Assembly: GCA_026545765.1 (NCBI GenBank)
Contig: CM048839.1
Coordinates: 56,483,177 to 56,547,176 of the forward strand
Origin: Plantago major
Taxonomy: Eukaryota; Streptophyta; Magnoliopsida; Lamiales; Plantaginaceae
Reading direction: 5' to 3'
DNA length: 64,000 nucleotides
Positions 44,638-57,059 of this stretch are shown here, in pieces. The notes beneath the pieces were generated by a model that had not been told where the DNA came from, ran no database searches, and saw only the letters and a list, made by a program, of their open reading frames with translations. The position numbers were made by a program, and so were the translations under genes. How positions within the stretch are numbered: the stretch's first letter is position 1; each line of letters begins with the position of its first letter.

Positions 44638-44791
44638 CTTAACAAGCACTGTTTACTGTGAAGGAGTTGAATCCAAAGATAAAGTTGCGACTGATGTCTG
44701 AGATTCATTCTCTTGAACAAACAATAAATACTTGGGTCAGTATAGAACAACTTCCCATACAGTGTGAAGAGTATTAAGGAAGACTGATTAT
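44638..44791 (+). repeat. 5' LTR of the outer SIRE element, middle segment
   Basis: It continues the LTR after the TGATC duplication (AACAAGCACTGTTTACTGTG, GAGATTCATTCTCTTGAAC) and stops at the target site of the solo LTR. Confidence 0.8.
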
Positions 44792-46449
44792 TGTTAGGAA
44801 ATTTGTTAGATATTTTGTTAGAAATATCTGTTTAGATTTTGATCAGCAACATGATGACTTATCTTAGTCTCAGAAAGGTGATTAGTACTCTTGGTTCACT
44901 TGAACATTGTAAAAGGAAACCCTAAGTATGATAGTCTAGCTAATCTTGTATAGGATGTTAGGTCTCAAAATGTAATTTTTATTTTATGAAGAGAAGACCA
45001 AGAAGAAGACATCCAAGCAGAACAAGTTCAACGACATTGAAGATTTGAAGACTGCACAAGATTACTGAAACAGTTTTACAGATACCTTGGCCAGATATCT
45101 TGAAGACACGAATAGTTTTAAACAAACTGTGTCACAAGAGATATCTGAGAAATAAAAGGTCTATCTGAAAACAAGGAAAGTGTCCACAGATATCTATTCT
45201 CAGATACCTTGAGCTTTAACCACATTTCTGAAAAAGAAATATATATATTGCAAACAAAGTTGTTTCAATAAAAGTGGTATCTGAAGTTAAAGATAAGAAC
45301 GTGCAAAGAATCAGAGAAATCTGATCAAGGTTGTCTCTGATACAAAGCATAGTTCCGTTAACTCTGAGACAAAAGTATAGTACAATGCATTAAATGCAGA
45401 CGAGAGATGTACGAACAAAAGCAACGGTAACCGAAGAAGAAGACAAACACCTTTCTGATACTATACCGGTATCAATAGTTTGAATTTGATTTAAGCCTAA
45501 CGGATACTATTCAAACGGCACTCAAATTCATCTATAAATATCAACACTTAGACTGCTTGAGAAGACACACTGAACACCTTAGACAAACTGAACACATATC
45601 TTAATCTCTCAAGCAAACTACTTACTCTCAAGCTTTCTGTTGCGACCAAAGATCTTGAACTTAAGTAGCACTGAAGTTCTAAGTGTCTTGATCCTAAACA
45701 AGCACAACTATCTGTGAAAGAGTTGAATTGAAAGATCAAGTATCTGAGATTCATTCTCTAGAACATTTATCTAAGACTTGGGTCAGTAAAAAGAACAAGA
45801 TACCATATATTGCAAAGTGTATTAAGTATACTTGATTCAGAGAGCTATCTGATTAACTGAAAAGTTATTAAAGAAGCACATCTGACAACTCAAACCAAAA
45901 CCAACACCATCACTGGCGTAGAGTACAGGAAGTACTTAGTTTGAGAAACTAAGGAATAACTCCAAGGTTATTGAGCACAGGAAGTACTTAGCTTGGGAAG
46001 CTAGGGAATAGCTCAAAAAGGTTTCTAAGTACAGGAAGTACTTGGCTGTGAAAGCCGGGGAACAACTCAGGGGGAACATTTGGTTGGGAACCATTTGTTT
46101 AAGGAATCTTAGAATAGGATTTTTGTAAGGTGACCTCAACTATCTATTCTAGTGAATTCTAGGTCTTTGGAAGATCGAAGTGGATTAGTTGGAGGATTAC
46201 GCCACCTCCAGATACCACTATACTTGCTGTGTTATTTACTTTTCTGTACTTACATTTCAGCAACACACACACACACACACACACTTTAACTGTTTCTGCA
46301 CTTATCTATCTTAAGTCTTCCGCGCTCTGAATCTAAGTATCAGATATCTACACAGATATCTGAGAAATAGTTTTTATCGACAAAAGTTTTAAAAGACTAT
46401 TCACCCCCCCCCCCTCTAGTCTTTTACTTTGCCGTTATCTGGACCAACA
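44792..46449 (+). repeat. solo SIRE LTR
   Basis: TGTTAGGAAATTTG...GGACCAACA, 1658 bases, with no internal region. It is flanked by ATTAT (44787-44791) and ATTCT (46450-46454), a 5-bp target duplication with one mismatch. TATAAATA is at 45533-45540. It is left over from LTR-LTR recombination. Confidence 0.9.
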
Positions 46450-47025
46450 ATTCTAAAGAGCTCTTTGAACATAACTGAAAAGTTATAAGAGCTAGCTCAC
46501 CTGACAAACTACCATAACCAACACCAACAGGCGTTGAGCATAGGAAGTACTTAGCTTTGGAAGCTGGGGAATCGCTCATAGGTTACTGAGTAGAGGAAGT
46601 AATTTGTTGAGAAAACCAGGGCATAACTTAGGTCGAATAGTTCGTTGGGAATATAGTGTAAAAGGGACCAAGAGATCGAATTTTGTAAGGAGAACTCATC
46701 ATCTTGTCTTAGTGGATTCAAGTCCGAATAAAGGGTGAGTGGATTAGTTGAGGGATTATGCCACCCTCATATACCACTATAAAAAGCGCTGTGTTATTTA
46801 CTTACTGCACTTTACTTATTGCTTTACTTACTTGCTGAGTATTTACACACTTTATAGCTTGCTGACATGTGCACTTATCACAAAAGAGGTCCGCTCTCTG
46901 AATATAAGTATAAGATATCTGTGAAGATATCGGAGAAACTGTTTTATCTACAATAGTTTGAAAATACTATTCACCCCCCCAGTCTTTTACTTTGCCGTTA
47001 TCTGGACCAACAAGTGGTATCAGGG
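46450..47025 (+). repeat. 5' LTR of the outer SIRE element, last segment, and primer site
   Basis: It is more diverged than the other copies (two stem-loop units, from about 46528; a C-run of only 7). It ends TCTGGACCAACA at 47012, followed by the initiator-Met primer site AGTGGTATCAGGG, which has one change (AGAG to AGGG). Confidence 0.85.
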
Positions 47026-47131
47026 CAGGAGGTTCTTTAACCTTCTGCACTGAACCTAGATCCTAGATAAGTGCCTACTAACAGCTCACCACCTACACTT
47101 GATTTGTTTGTTTAAGTGTGTTTGCTGCAGG

Positions 47132-48275
47132 ATGTCTCTAAGCGATGCACCCACTTTGAAGCCAGAGAACTATGAGAAATTGAAGAAAAACATGATGCTT
47201 CACCTGGAAGCTATCAATGATGAGATGATCGAAGTGATAAAGAATGGCCCAATTGTCATTCAACAAGAGAAACAAGTCACTGATGTTTCTAATGGTGGAG
47301 ACAAGGAACCTCCTGATGGTGATGGATCATCAACATCTGGCACAACTTCAGGCGTAAGACCTACTGGAGCCATTGCCTATGAAGTAAAGCCCAGACACCT
47401 CTGGACATCTGAAGATTCCAAGAGGAATAGGCTAGATGGTCAAGCAAGAAACATCATTATACCTTCTACTCCAAATCACATACAGTGCAAACTGTGGGGG
47501 TGCTAAAACGGCGAAAGATGCTTGGTCACTGATTGAAGAAATCTGTGTCGGCACTGAGAAAACCAATGAAATTAAGTTCGAAGTTTTGAAGCTAAAATTC
47601 CAAAACTTCAAACAAGGTCCCACTGAGACACTTGAGGTACTTGATTTTAGGTTTACAACACTGATGAGTGATATGGCTGCACTTGGAGAAAGTGAAAGAC
47701 ATTCTAACTCTGAAAAGGTTAAGACTATCGTAAGAAGTTTGAATCAAAACTGGGAACACACTCAGTACTTCTATTTTAACCAAGGAATACCTAACATCAC
47801 ACCAGTGGAGCTTTTCTCACACTTGGTAACTGTCAACTATGAGACAAAGCAAAGAGGACATAAGACTGCTGAAACATTGCAGAATGTTGCTCTCATAACT
47901 CAAGGTACTTCTGAGAAGAAGGATACCAAATAGGTAACTGAGGAAAATGCTCTTGATGTAAAGCATATGAGAAAATATGTCAGTCAAAAGATTGAAAGAA
48001 GAAGAACCAAAGAGAAGCTGTAAAAGCATCTGGGTCCCAACTATCACCAGTACAAGAATATACAATTGACTAGCTCGCTGAACAAGCCTGCTCAGCAAGC
48101 AACAACTACTGAGGTAGCAGAAATCGGAAATGATATCTGTTTCTATTGTCAAAAACTTGAGAGGAACTTTGACAAAATTCTCTTTGAGAATACTGAGATC
48201 AAAGAAAAGAGAGTTTCATTTCAATCCTATGCTAAAGATTGTGACACTCTGACTGAGTTACACTCTTATTTATGA
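47132..48275 (+). pseudogene. gag of the outer SIRE element, zinc knuckle deleted
   Basis: Start ATG 47132 (MSLSDAPTLKPENYEKLKKN). A frameshift at about 47500 leads to KLKFQNFKQGPTETLEVLDF and SEKVKTIVRSLNQNWEHTQY, then GIPNITPVELFSHLVTVNYE, with stops at about 47931 and 48020. The zinc knuckle starts (CFYCQK, 48137) but runs straight into LERNFDKILFENTEIKEKRV, so the GHFKKDC half and about 600 bases present in the inner copy are missing. Confidence 0.8.
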
Positions 48276-50282
48276 GATGCCTCAGATAAAGGAGGACTTG
48301 GGCTAGACACTCAAACAAATAGTTCTACCACACTGAACAAGAATGATGAAAGAATGACATTTGTTAGAGGTCAACAAGGTGATTCCCAAACAACCTATAA
48401 CATTGGTCAGAAAGCTAAGATTGCTGACAAAGGAAAGGTAGTTGCGACCATGCCTTTAAGGGAAAAACAAGTTCCAAAGAAATCTTATGGGAAAGTTTTG
48501 AAAAAGGAACATCACACTGAAAATTGTAATGACCCACAGTGCTACGTCTCTAAGAAAGGGAAGATTGCTGGAGCTGGCAAATTCTCAAATATTACCTTTT
48601 CTGGAAAGAAAGATGAGCCATAGACTAGTAAGGCTGCTGAGAGGAGATCTCAGTCTACTCCACGTGCTTGAAATGGCATTGGCTATAAAGCCATCGGGAA
48701 ACAACTTGCTCATGAGTACAAACTAGAGAAAGAACGATGGATAAAAGCTATGGTTGCTCACAACAATCATCAGAAGTGGAAGATATATCAAACCACAAGT
48801 AATCTGAATGCCACGGCTAGAATAAATCTGAATAGGAAAGCTCCGTTTGCTGGAAAGCAGACTCAACAACCTGACAGGTATCTGAGAGCACCACGAGGAG
48901 CAACAAGGAACACACCACAAAGGAAAATAGTTCTTAATAACAATGATACTAGTCATTTACCTAAAATTCCTCCTTATGTTCCTGCTAGACAAAAGCAAAC
49001 ACATAAGAAATTCATTCAAAAATGGATTCCTACTAGGAGATACTTTAGTCTAGATGGTTCCATTGTTGGAATGAGAACCTAACTCCATGTTTCCTGTTTC
49101 GTGCAAAACACTCTAAAGAAGAATCCAACATGGCATTTTGATATTGGATGTGGGCAGCACATGACACGAGATAAAGAAAATCTGGTTAACTATTGAGTAT
49201 GTGATATAGGACCAGATATCAGATTTGCAGAAGGAGAAGTGAATCCAACCGTAGGATTTGGAGATCTAAAAATTGGAGCCCTGACAATTACTAGAGTACT
49301 ACATGTGAAGGGATTGAAATATAATCTTCTAAGCATGAGTCAATTTGCTGACAAGGGATTCTCAGTGAAGATCAAATCCAAATTTTGTAAATTGATGGAC
49401 AATGAGTCAAAGCAGGTAGTCTTGGTTGCTAGGCGGAAAGGAAGTCTCTATGTCTCTGACTGGCCATCTCCCACAACTGAAGAATGCCTCATGGTGAGTT
49501 AATCTAGCGATAGTGATGAAAATTGGCTATGGCACAAAATGATGAGTCACTTGAATTTCAAAAATCTGAACAAGCTAGCCAAGAAAGAGTTGGTTGTTGG
49601 ATTACCTAAAATGGCACACAAAAAGGATGATGTATGTTTAGCTTGCCAATTAGGGAAACAAGCCAAAAAATCTTTCAAGTCTAAAACTAGACATTCCAGT
49701 GTGAGGCCACTGCAACAGTTACATATGTATCTCTTTGAGTCCTCAATAACTAGTTATGCAGGAAATAAGTATAGTCTGGTTGTTGTGGATGACTACTCAA
49801 GATTCACTTGGGTTGTTTTCCTCAAACTGAAATCTGACGCATAGGTCGAGATACCAAGCCTGCTGAATAAGCTTGAAGTCATGAAAAATGACAAGGTATC
49901 TGTGATCAGAACAGACCATGGTACTGAGTTTGTTAACCGGTACATAAAAGAGTTTTGTACTTGCAAAGGTATACAACATCAACTATCTTCAGTAAGGACA
50001 CCACAACAAAATGGTGTTGCTGAAAGGAAGAATAGGTCCCTAAAAGAAGCAGTAAGAACAATGCTTGCTGACACTGAAATAAGTGAAATCTATTGGGTTG
50101 AAGCTGTAAATACAACATGCTACACTCAAAATAGATGTTTGATCAACAAACACGTTGATAAGACTCTTTATGAGTTATTGATTGGTAGACCCCTAGTATC
50201 AAACATCTAAGGGTGTTTGGTTGCAGATGTTTTGTTCTTACCAATGGTAAAGAATATCTAAGAACATTTCAACCAAAGGAAG
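48276..50282 (+). pseudogene. protease and integrase of the outer SIRE element
   Basis: The protease reads WHFDIGCGQHMT at about 49131-49166, so the catalytic DSG has become DIG. The pre-integrase zinc region reads WHKMMSHLNFKNLNKLAKKE ... CLACQLGKQAKKSFKS. Integrase has LHMYLFES (49722-49745), with Tyr where the first catalytic Asp belongs, then IRTDHGTEFVN and TPQQNGVAERKNR intact. A stop is at about 49843. The reading is broken at 50210 and physically split at 50282 by a gypsy solo LTR. It is inactive. Confidence 0.85.
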
Positions 50283-51888
50283 TGATGTGTCTGATCAAAG
50301 TTCTAAATTTATTTAAAGCCAAGGGTTAATCCTCAACACTACGAAAACCTGTAGTGTAGTGGAGTTAACCCCGAGGTCGGTCTCGAAGGACTTAACTAAG
50401 CTGAGTCTTGTTTACGAATAGTAATTACAGTAAAGAAATCAGTAAAAGGGTTGTTTGCTTCGGCTGCGAATTTGTTCTATATTATCTTTCTACTTATGCA
50501 ATCTAACTAGAAAACAGATTTATCTAAACGACAGTGATATGATTAAAGAGAATTATGGAGCGGTAACGTGAAACAAGCTAGCTAGCAGGATACATACGAT
50601 TCACATGATAGATTACGCAAGTTGTCACAATCTTGAGTTCAAAAATGAATAGCACTAGTGGAGGCGTCAATTCCACTAGCCTACAATCAATCTAACTAAT
50701 CCTACTATTACTGTTTGCAACTAACTGTTAGATTGAAGCAAGACGAAAAATATTTGGGTGTATTGATTAAATGCTTAATCTAACAGTGATATTGACGGAT
50801 TGCGCATCAAATGTAATAGCAAGATATGTGATTAACCTAAAAAGCACAAGTAATCTAAACCCGATGCACTTCGAATCTCATGAACCCTAGCTAGCATGCA
50901 TTGAATCAGTCACCACCCCATAATCGGGGTGTTTAGCTACTCAAATTATGAAAAGTCATAATCAATATTGTATATAAACAGGCTCCAAACATAATCTAAA
51001 GCAAGAAACAAAGATTCGAACGGATTGATACAATTTATCCTTCGTTGTCACAAGCCTTAGGTAGAATTGAAGAACTGAAACGAATCGATGCGAAAAGCTA
51101 TGTAGATAATCTCCCAATCAATGCCAATCGTCGGATTACAAGATAAACGGTTCAATTACCCCCAATAACGGGTAGCTAATTGCCTTGGAAAGGTTCTAGG
51201 TTGAAAAGCAAAAAGAAGAGAAGAATAATAATGAATATATGTCTAAAAGATCAAGAAAATATGTTATATAGTGAAAAAACACATCCTGGAATGAAAACGA
51301 GCAAAAAAAGGCCAAAAAAGGCAACTGGCGTCGCCAGTTAGTAAACTGGGGTCTTGATCCTTACTGATTCTTCTTGGCGGACGCTTGATCGACTTTAGCG
51401 TCCTTGATTTCCTCCTGCACTGGCGTTTTGCCTTTTTGGTCCTCTAAACGTCGGATTCTGGAGATGGTTCCTTCTCCAAAGTTGTAGCTCTTGGTCTTAT
51501 ATACGTGTGGACACCAAGATCAGGTCAATCGGAGTTCATATGCAAAACTTATGGCCAAAATGCCAAAGCTGCTCCATCGTAGTTCGAATTTCGCGCGCTT
51601 TCACTTAAACGGCTCTAAAATCTTCGTCCGAACTCTGAATCCACTTCCGTTTCGACCAATCAACTCATTTCTGAACGAAATTTCAGGTCCATAAAATTCC
51701 ATGCTTCCATTAATGCATTAAATGCACTGTTTTAGCCCTTATTTTAATGCATTTTAACCAAACACCTACAAAACACAAAAAACACATAAACGTAACAAAA
51801 CACTAATAAAACACTTAAGAACTATACTTGAGAATGGAAATAAGACGGTAAAGAAGACTGAATGAGACGATGTAAAATTGACTCATCA
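50283..51888 (-). repeat. solo gypsy LTR (family B) inserted in SIRE integrase
   Basis: 1606 bases from TGATGTGTC to GACTCATCA. It is flanked by GGAAG (50278-50282) and GGCAG (51889-51893), a 5-bp target duplication with one mismatch. Host sequence resumes as GGCAGATGAAGG, as in the uninterrupted inner SIRE copy. A minus-strand TATA (TATATAA) is at about 51264-51270, and AACTGGCGTCGCCAGTT, an odd palindrome, is at 51323-51339. It carries no genes. Orientation was set by comparison with the 5' LTR at 27410-29066. Confidence 0.9.
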
Positions 51889-54028
51889 GGCAGATGAAGG
51901 AGTATTTCTTGGTTATTCAATGAATAGTAAAGCTTACAAAATCTACAACAAAAGTACACAAAAGATTGAAGAATCTGTCCATGTAGTATTCTATTAAGGA
52001 AACAAGAAAGTACGCTTGAATGGAGAACTCGCAGATAGGTTCAAAGAACTTATGATCAAGGATTCTGAACAAGAATCTCAGAGAGGAAATGATTCTGTCA
52101 TTGAATTAGAGGAAGAGTCTGACGAAGAAAGGCAACCATTGCCGAGTAACAACCAGATGACTCAAATTCATGATGAAGAATTTCCTACTAGAAATCCAGA
52201 AATGGATCAAGACACTGAGAATCTTCATCATGAAGAGGTCTCTGAGCAGGAGGTTGCTGTGAATCCTGTCTCAGATACCTAGGACACTGAACATGTGTCA
52301 GATATCCCAAGCACATTACAAGTGCCATATATCTTAGATACTGAACAAGTATCGTATCATGATCATAATGATACAGAAATGAATCAACATGCTAATGATC
52401 CTACTAGTTCTAAACCCATTATAAAATGGATAAGAGATCATCCTGCAAAGGATGTGATAGGTCCTTTAGACCAAGGGGTAAGAACTAGGAGAGCTATTGC
52501 TGAAAATGCAAATTCTCTCTATGGGTGTTTCATCTCAAACATTGAACCAAAGACCAATGAAGAAGCATTAAAAGACCAAGATTGGATCTTAGCAATGGAA
52601 GAAGAGTTGAACCAATTTGAGAGAAACAAAGTCTGGAAACTAGTTCCCTACATTGATGGAATATCTGTCATAGGAACTAAGTGGGTTTACAGAAACAAGA
52701 TGAATGAATCTGGTGAAATAACCAGAAACAAAGCAAGGTTGGTTGCCAAGGGATTCACCCAGACTAAAGGACTAGATCTTGATGAGTAGTATGCTCCTGT
52801 TGCAAGATTGGTTGCAATCAGACTATTTCTAGCCTTTGCAAATCATAATGACTTTAAAGTTAACCACACGGATGTCAAGAGTGCATTACTAAATGGTGAG
52901 CTTCTTGAGGAAGTCTATGTTGAGCAACCACCTGGTTTTGAAAGTTCCTCAGAAAGCAAGATGGTCTATAAGCTTCAGAAAGCTCTATATGGGATTAAAC
53001 AAGCTCCAAGAGCATGCTACGACACATTGGCCAAATACTTGCTAGGAAATGGATTCAAGAAAGGAGAAGTTGATAAAACTCTCTTTACATTGAACCATGA
53101 TGGGAAACTCCTCTTAGTACAAGTTTATGTTGATGACATAGTCTTTGGATCTAAGGACAATCAACTTTGTGAAGACTTTGCTGAGCTCATGAAAAGTAAA
53201 TTTGAGATGAGCATGATGGGAGAATTGAAGGGTTGCATGTCAAGCAACTTGATGATGAAATATTCATTAGTCAAACAAAGTATGCAAAGGACATGCTAAA
53301 TAAGTTTAATCTAAAGCCTTCTGAGAAGAATGCTAAGATACCTATGAGCATTGGAACCAAGATGACCTATACTGAATCTGAAAAGAGTGTTGATGAACAC
53401 AAGTATAGGAAATTAATTCGGTCTCTACTTTACCTCACAACAAGATTTCAGACAAATCATATGCAATCACACTATAACACTACTATGCAAATTCTAAGGT
53501 ATGTTAAAGGTACTGTAGAAGTTGGACTGTGGTATCCAAAAGAGAGTGGTTTGAGTTTAGTTGGCTATTCAGATGCGGACTATGCTGGACCAAGCAAATA
53601 GAAAAAGTACTTCAGGAACCTGTCAATTCCTTGGTACTAGATTGATATCATGGTTCAACAAGAAGCAAAACTCAATTGCCACATCAACCACAGAAGCAGA
53701 GTATATTGCCGTTGGGTGTTGTGCTTCACAAATTATGTGGATACAACAGCAACTCAGAGACTATGAGATCAATGAAGTGAAAACTCCCATTTTATGTGAC
53801 AACACAAGTGCTATTACAATAACTCAGAATCCTAAGTTCCATTCAGGAACAAAGCACATTGATGTTAGACAACACTTCATCAGAGATCATGTAGAAAAGG
53901 ACAATATTCAGATTCTCAAGATTTGTACAGAAGATCAACTTGCAAATATCTTCACAAAGCATCTGCAAGAGAGCAGATTCCTAGCCTTGAGACATAGTTT
54001 TGGGTTAATGGAATTGCCAAGGTGCTAA
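51889..54028 (+). pseudogene. integrase tail, reverse transcriptase and RNase H of the outer SIRE element
   Basis: After the solo LTR, the integrase C-terminal part continues (VFLGYSMNSKAYKIYN, about 51900), then an acidic linker, then DHPAKDVIGPLDQGVRTRRA (52440) and [21 protein letters not shown] stop at 52787 precedes VEQPPGFESSSESKMVYKLQ and YVDD at 53126-53137. Frameshifts at about 53230 and 53580 separate SQTKYAKDMLNKFNLKP and the RNase H KKQNSIATSTTEAEYIAVGC, CDNTSAITITQNPKF and HIDVRQHFIRDHVEKDN. It ends FGLMELPRC at the stop 54026-54028. Confidence 0.88.
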
Positions 54029-54634
54029 AATTGGTCACTGAGACGGGAACTCAATGAGCCAATAGAGAAGATTAAGGCTTTCTGAGAAGAAAGGCACTTA
54101 AAGAGAGAATGAGATATCTGAGACAGGCACTCAAATATCATGGCTAAGTGTAAAAGTTGGATAAAGAGGTATCTGAAATGGGTATTTAGATATGTGAGGC
54201 CACTAAGTAGGGGGAACACAAAAAGAGAGAAGTAGACAAACGGTACTATATGTTAGAATCAACTATCTCTTGTGTTTAGAAAAATGGCAATTTTTATAAT
54301 AATTTTCAACCAACACTGGCCACTTAATTAATAAGCTCAGAAACTAGTTTGTCTCCTAGTTACGGGTTGCTGAGAGTTGAAAATGATTCAGATAACTATT
54401 AGCCAAATAGCATTAACTGGGCACGATTACACGTGTTGATTGTGATCATTGCTGAGAAAACAATCTCAACCATTGAAAGTATGGAGATTGTAATTCAACG
54501 GATAAGATGCGTCTCAACAGCCCACTAGCGCAATAACCCAGTAACTGACCCTACTCACATTTAATGTCAAACCACTTTTTCACCACGCCTTGTGCATACT
54601 GCGAGATACATATGTATCTATGTACTTGTATTGC

Positions 54635-54643
54635 TATAAAAAG
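54635..54643 (+). promoter_or_regulatory. candidate internal TATA box, outer SIRE second ORF
   Basis: TATAAAAAG lies 208 bases before the ATG at 54843, within a pyrimidine- and A-rich leader. It is the homologue of the TATA at 37807. Confidence 0.5.
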
Positions 54644-54842
54644 CAGTTTATGGCAAAGAAAAACACTTTCGCCTAAACTCACATTTTACTTAGCACAAAA
54701 GAAGCAAAATCCTTCATCTTTTCTCTGCAAATCTTCTCTGAAACCTCTGAATTTCTGCTATGTTTTTCTGAAAAGAATCACTTAATCGAATTCACTCTAA
54801 ATCTCTTTCAATCTCACTTCTCTACTACTACTATTTAACGAG

Positions 54843-55016
54843 ATGGTACCCAAAAGAACTAGATCTCAGAAATCCCAAGTGTCCACATCTGGAACTGCTG
54901 AAAAGCAAAATCTAGCGATTGTAGTGAAATATCGAAGAGTTGTTGGTGATTTCAACTTCTCAATGTGGAACCCCGACTCAAAGGTACTCTGGGAGGAGTA
55001 CCTGTCGATGATTATG
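54843..55016 (+). pseudogene. second ORF of the outer SIRE element, N-terminal stub
   Basis: MVPKRTRSQKSQVSTSGTAE and VVGDFNFSMWNPDSKVLWEE align with the start of the second ORF at 38005. It is cut after 58 codons by the LTR that starts at 55017. Confidence 0.85.
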
Positions 55017-57059
55017 TGTGACGCCCTATCACCTTCACAGATAATTACCGACAGTAAAATTATAATTTAGACATGCGGAAGCTTTAAAAACTACTTTGAC
55101 CACAATTACATATGCATGCTAGCAAAATACATTTTCAGAAGCTTTATGCAGTAAATAAGCTTTTACAGAACGAAAGTCTTTTCATGAATGATATGCAGAT
55201 GACGAGCCGAGGGAGAAGGATTGGAAACCAGCCGGCCGACCATGATGCATGACTTTACTTCTACTCAGCTCTCTCCTTTCCTTTGTCCTTATCTTCAAAG
55301 ACTATATAAAAAAAAATACATCGCAATTGGAATGAGTTGCGGGCTCAGTAAGTATAATCAGTAATAGGTCATTTAATAACCTGTAAAAATAACCGGCAAC
55401 AAGCCATTTAAAACCAGGTAAACACATAACTTTCAGTCACATATATTCACAATCAGAACACGTGACTCCATTTATTTCATAGTTTCAAGATCACACCAGT
55501 TCACTTCACATTCCAACAGATCAGCTATAAACACTTGACATCATTCGCATTTATATCATAATGCACACGTGCTTAGTCATTTTCTTTGTCTGCTATGGCT
55601 CTGTTACGACCAGGAGTAATCCGTGATCACGATAACAAATTCATACAGAGTCCAGCCGTACCTGGAACTTCGTATTTCATATAGATTCCAGCCGTACCTG
55701 GAATTCTATATTTCACACAGAGTCCATCCAGTGATGGATATCCAGCCAAGATGGAAAACACATGACTCAAGGTCATCAGCAGCCATAACAGAATCCTCTT
55801 ATCTCTTACGATGCAATTCACATAATCATATATACATACATATATATATATTCGGCTAACACTTTATCAGAGAATAATTATATTTTCAGATAGCAACTGC
55901 ACGTATCACATCCGTACATGGGAGCAATCGATCACGTATCATCAGCCAATCACTTTTAGTTTTTCATCATTTCAGAACATCACATTTCACAGATATAGCA
56001 CGCCACGTTATATTTTCACACATTTCATATCACAACTTCAACCATATAATTCACATATACATAGCTCGTACGCTAGCACCATAACAATAATTTCAAGTTA
56101 CACATATTTGTCAAACAACAAGTTACCGAAATTATTTATAAAGATACTAAACAACGAGTTACTAAAATACACTTACCGTCGACCGTCCAACATGCTACTA
56201 GCAGTAACCGTACAATCTTTTCGCGATAAACCACCGTGACATAACTCCGAATATCATAAGGTCGATTCACTATACTCTACGAAGTCATATAATTAATCAT
56301 CCTAACTGATTTTACTTGCAAGTGCTGATTATAAAGTATTAATGGTAGGTGTGTGAAATTGGTGTATCTGATTTCGTGAGGAAGGAATGATATACGTGTA
56401 GCGTGATAATGATCAAGTGCTAGACAAATGAAATGTTAATAGAAGTAATTATATCAAAACCTGTCCAGTGAATAGCGTGAATAAGTAGTGTGTGCCAATG
56501 TGATTTCCCCCCGGGATAAGACTTGGTAAGAAGCAAATATGTTTTATCAATGTATATGGCGGTGGATTGAATCGGTGAGACGTTATACTTCCAATGAATG
56601 ACTAATCTCATAACAAAATAAAACAAATGTCATTAGCAGGCAAAAGGAATGAGGCGGTGTGGCGGTGTAACTCAAACAAGATTATCAAATGTAGTTTATA
56701 TATTATTTTGATTTTCAAAATATTTACACCAGCCTGCTTATTTCGGGTTTTACAAATACGACCCGAAAGTCGAAAAGGTCCACTAAACAAATACTATAAA
56801 ATCATACGGTTCATTTTACAGTGTCCGTTCTTTCATAGGACCTCGTTTGGATGTAAGCAGTTAAAATTAAAAGTAGTAACAATGGGTCCAAAACTATATA
56901 AATCAACGACAACAATTAAAATTCAATTACGGTCACATAATATAAGTTAATCTTTTTCATAAGTAAGGCCAATATATATAACACATATCAAAATATTAAA
57001 ATTTTCTTAAAGATATATTTAAACATGCCTATGAAGTGAAAAAGGTCAGGGGCGTGACA
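55017..57059 (-). repeat. array LTR 1
   Basis: 2043 bases. It carries private substitutions that LTRs 2-4 do not share (for example ACCTTCACAG against ACCGTCACAG, CAGTAATAGG against CAGTAACAGG, TAAAACCAGG against TAACACCAGG). It has CCAGCCGTACCTGG inverted motifs at about 55652 and 55691. Confidence 0.9.

Larger units (their letters stand above)
29067..55016 (+). mobile_element. outer (older) SIRE/Maximus-type Ty1/copia element, multiply interrupted
   Basis: It is assembled from 5' LTR pieces 29067-29804, 44638-44791 and 46450-47012; primer site 47013; gag 47132-48275; protease and integrase 48276-50282; reverse transcriptase/RNase H 51889-54028; and the start of the second ORF 54843-55016. 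Insertions within it are the complete SIRE (29805-44632), a solo SIRE LTR (44792-46449), a solo gypsy LTR (50283-51888) and the terminal array from 55017. The order gag-pol-second ORF and the initiator-Met primer site fit the SIRE lineage. The 3' LTR is not in the window. Confidence 0.85.

Noticed and set aside
56420-56626. 68-codon minus-strand ORF recurring at 56420, 58874 and 63793
   Set aside because: It recurs only because the LTR repeats, and it is interrupted in LTR 3. No start context or family resemblance.
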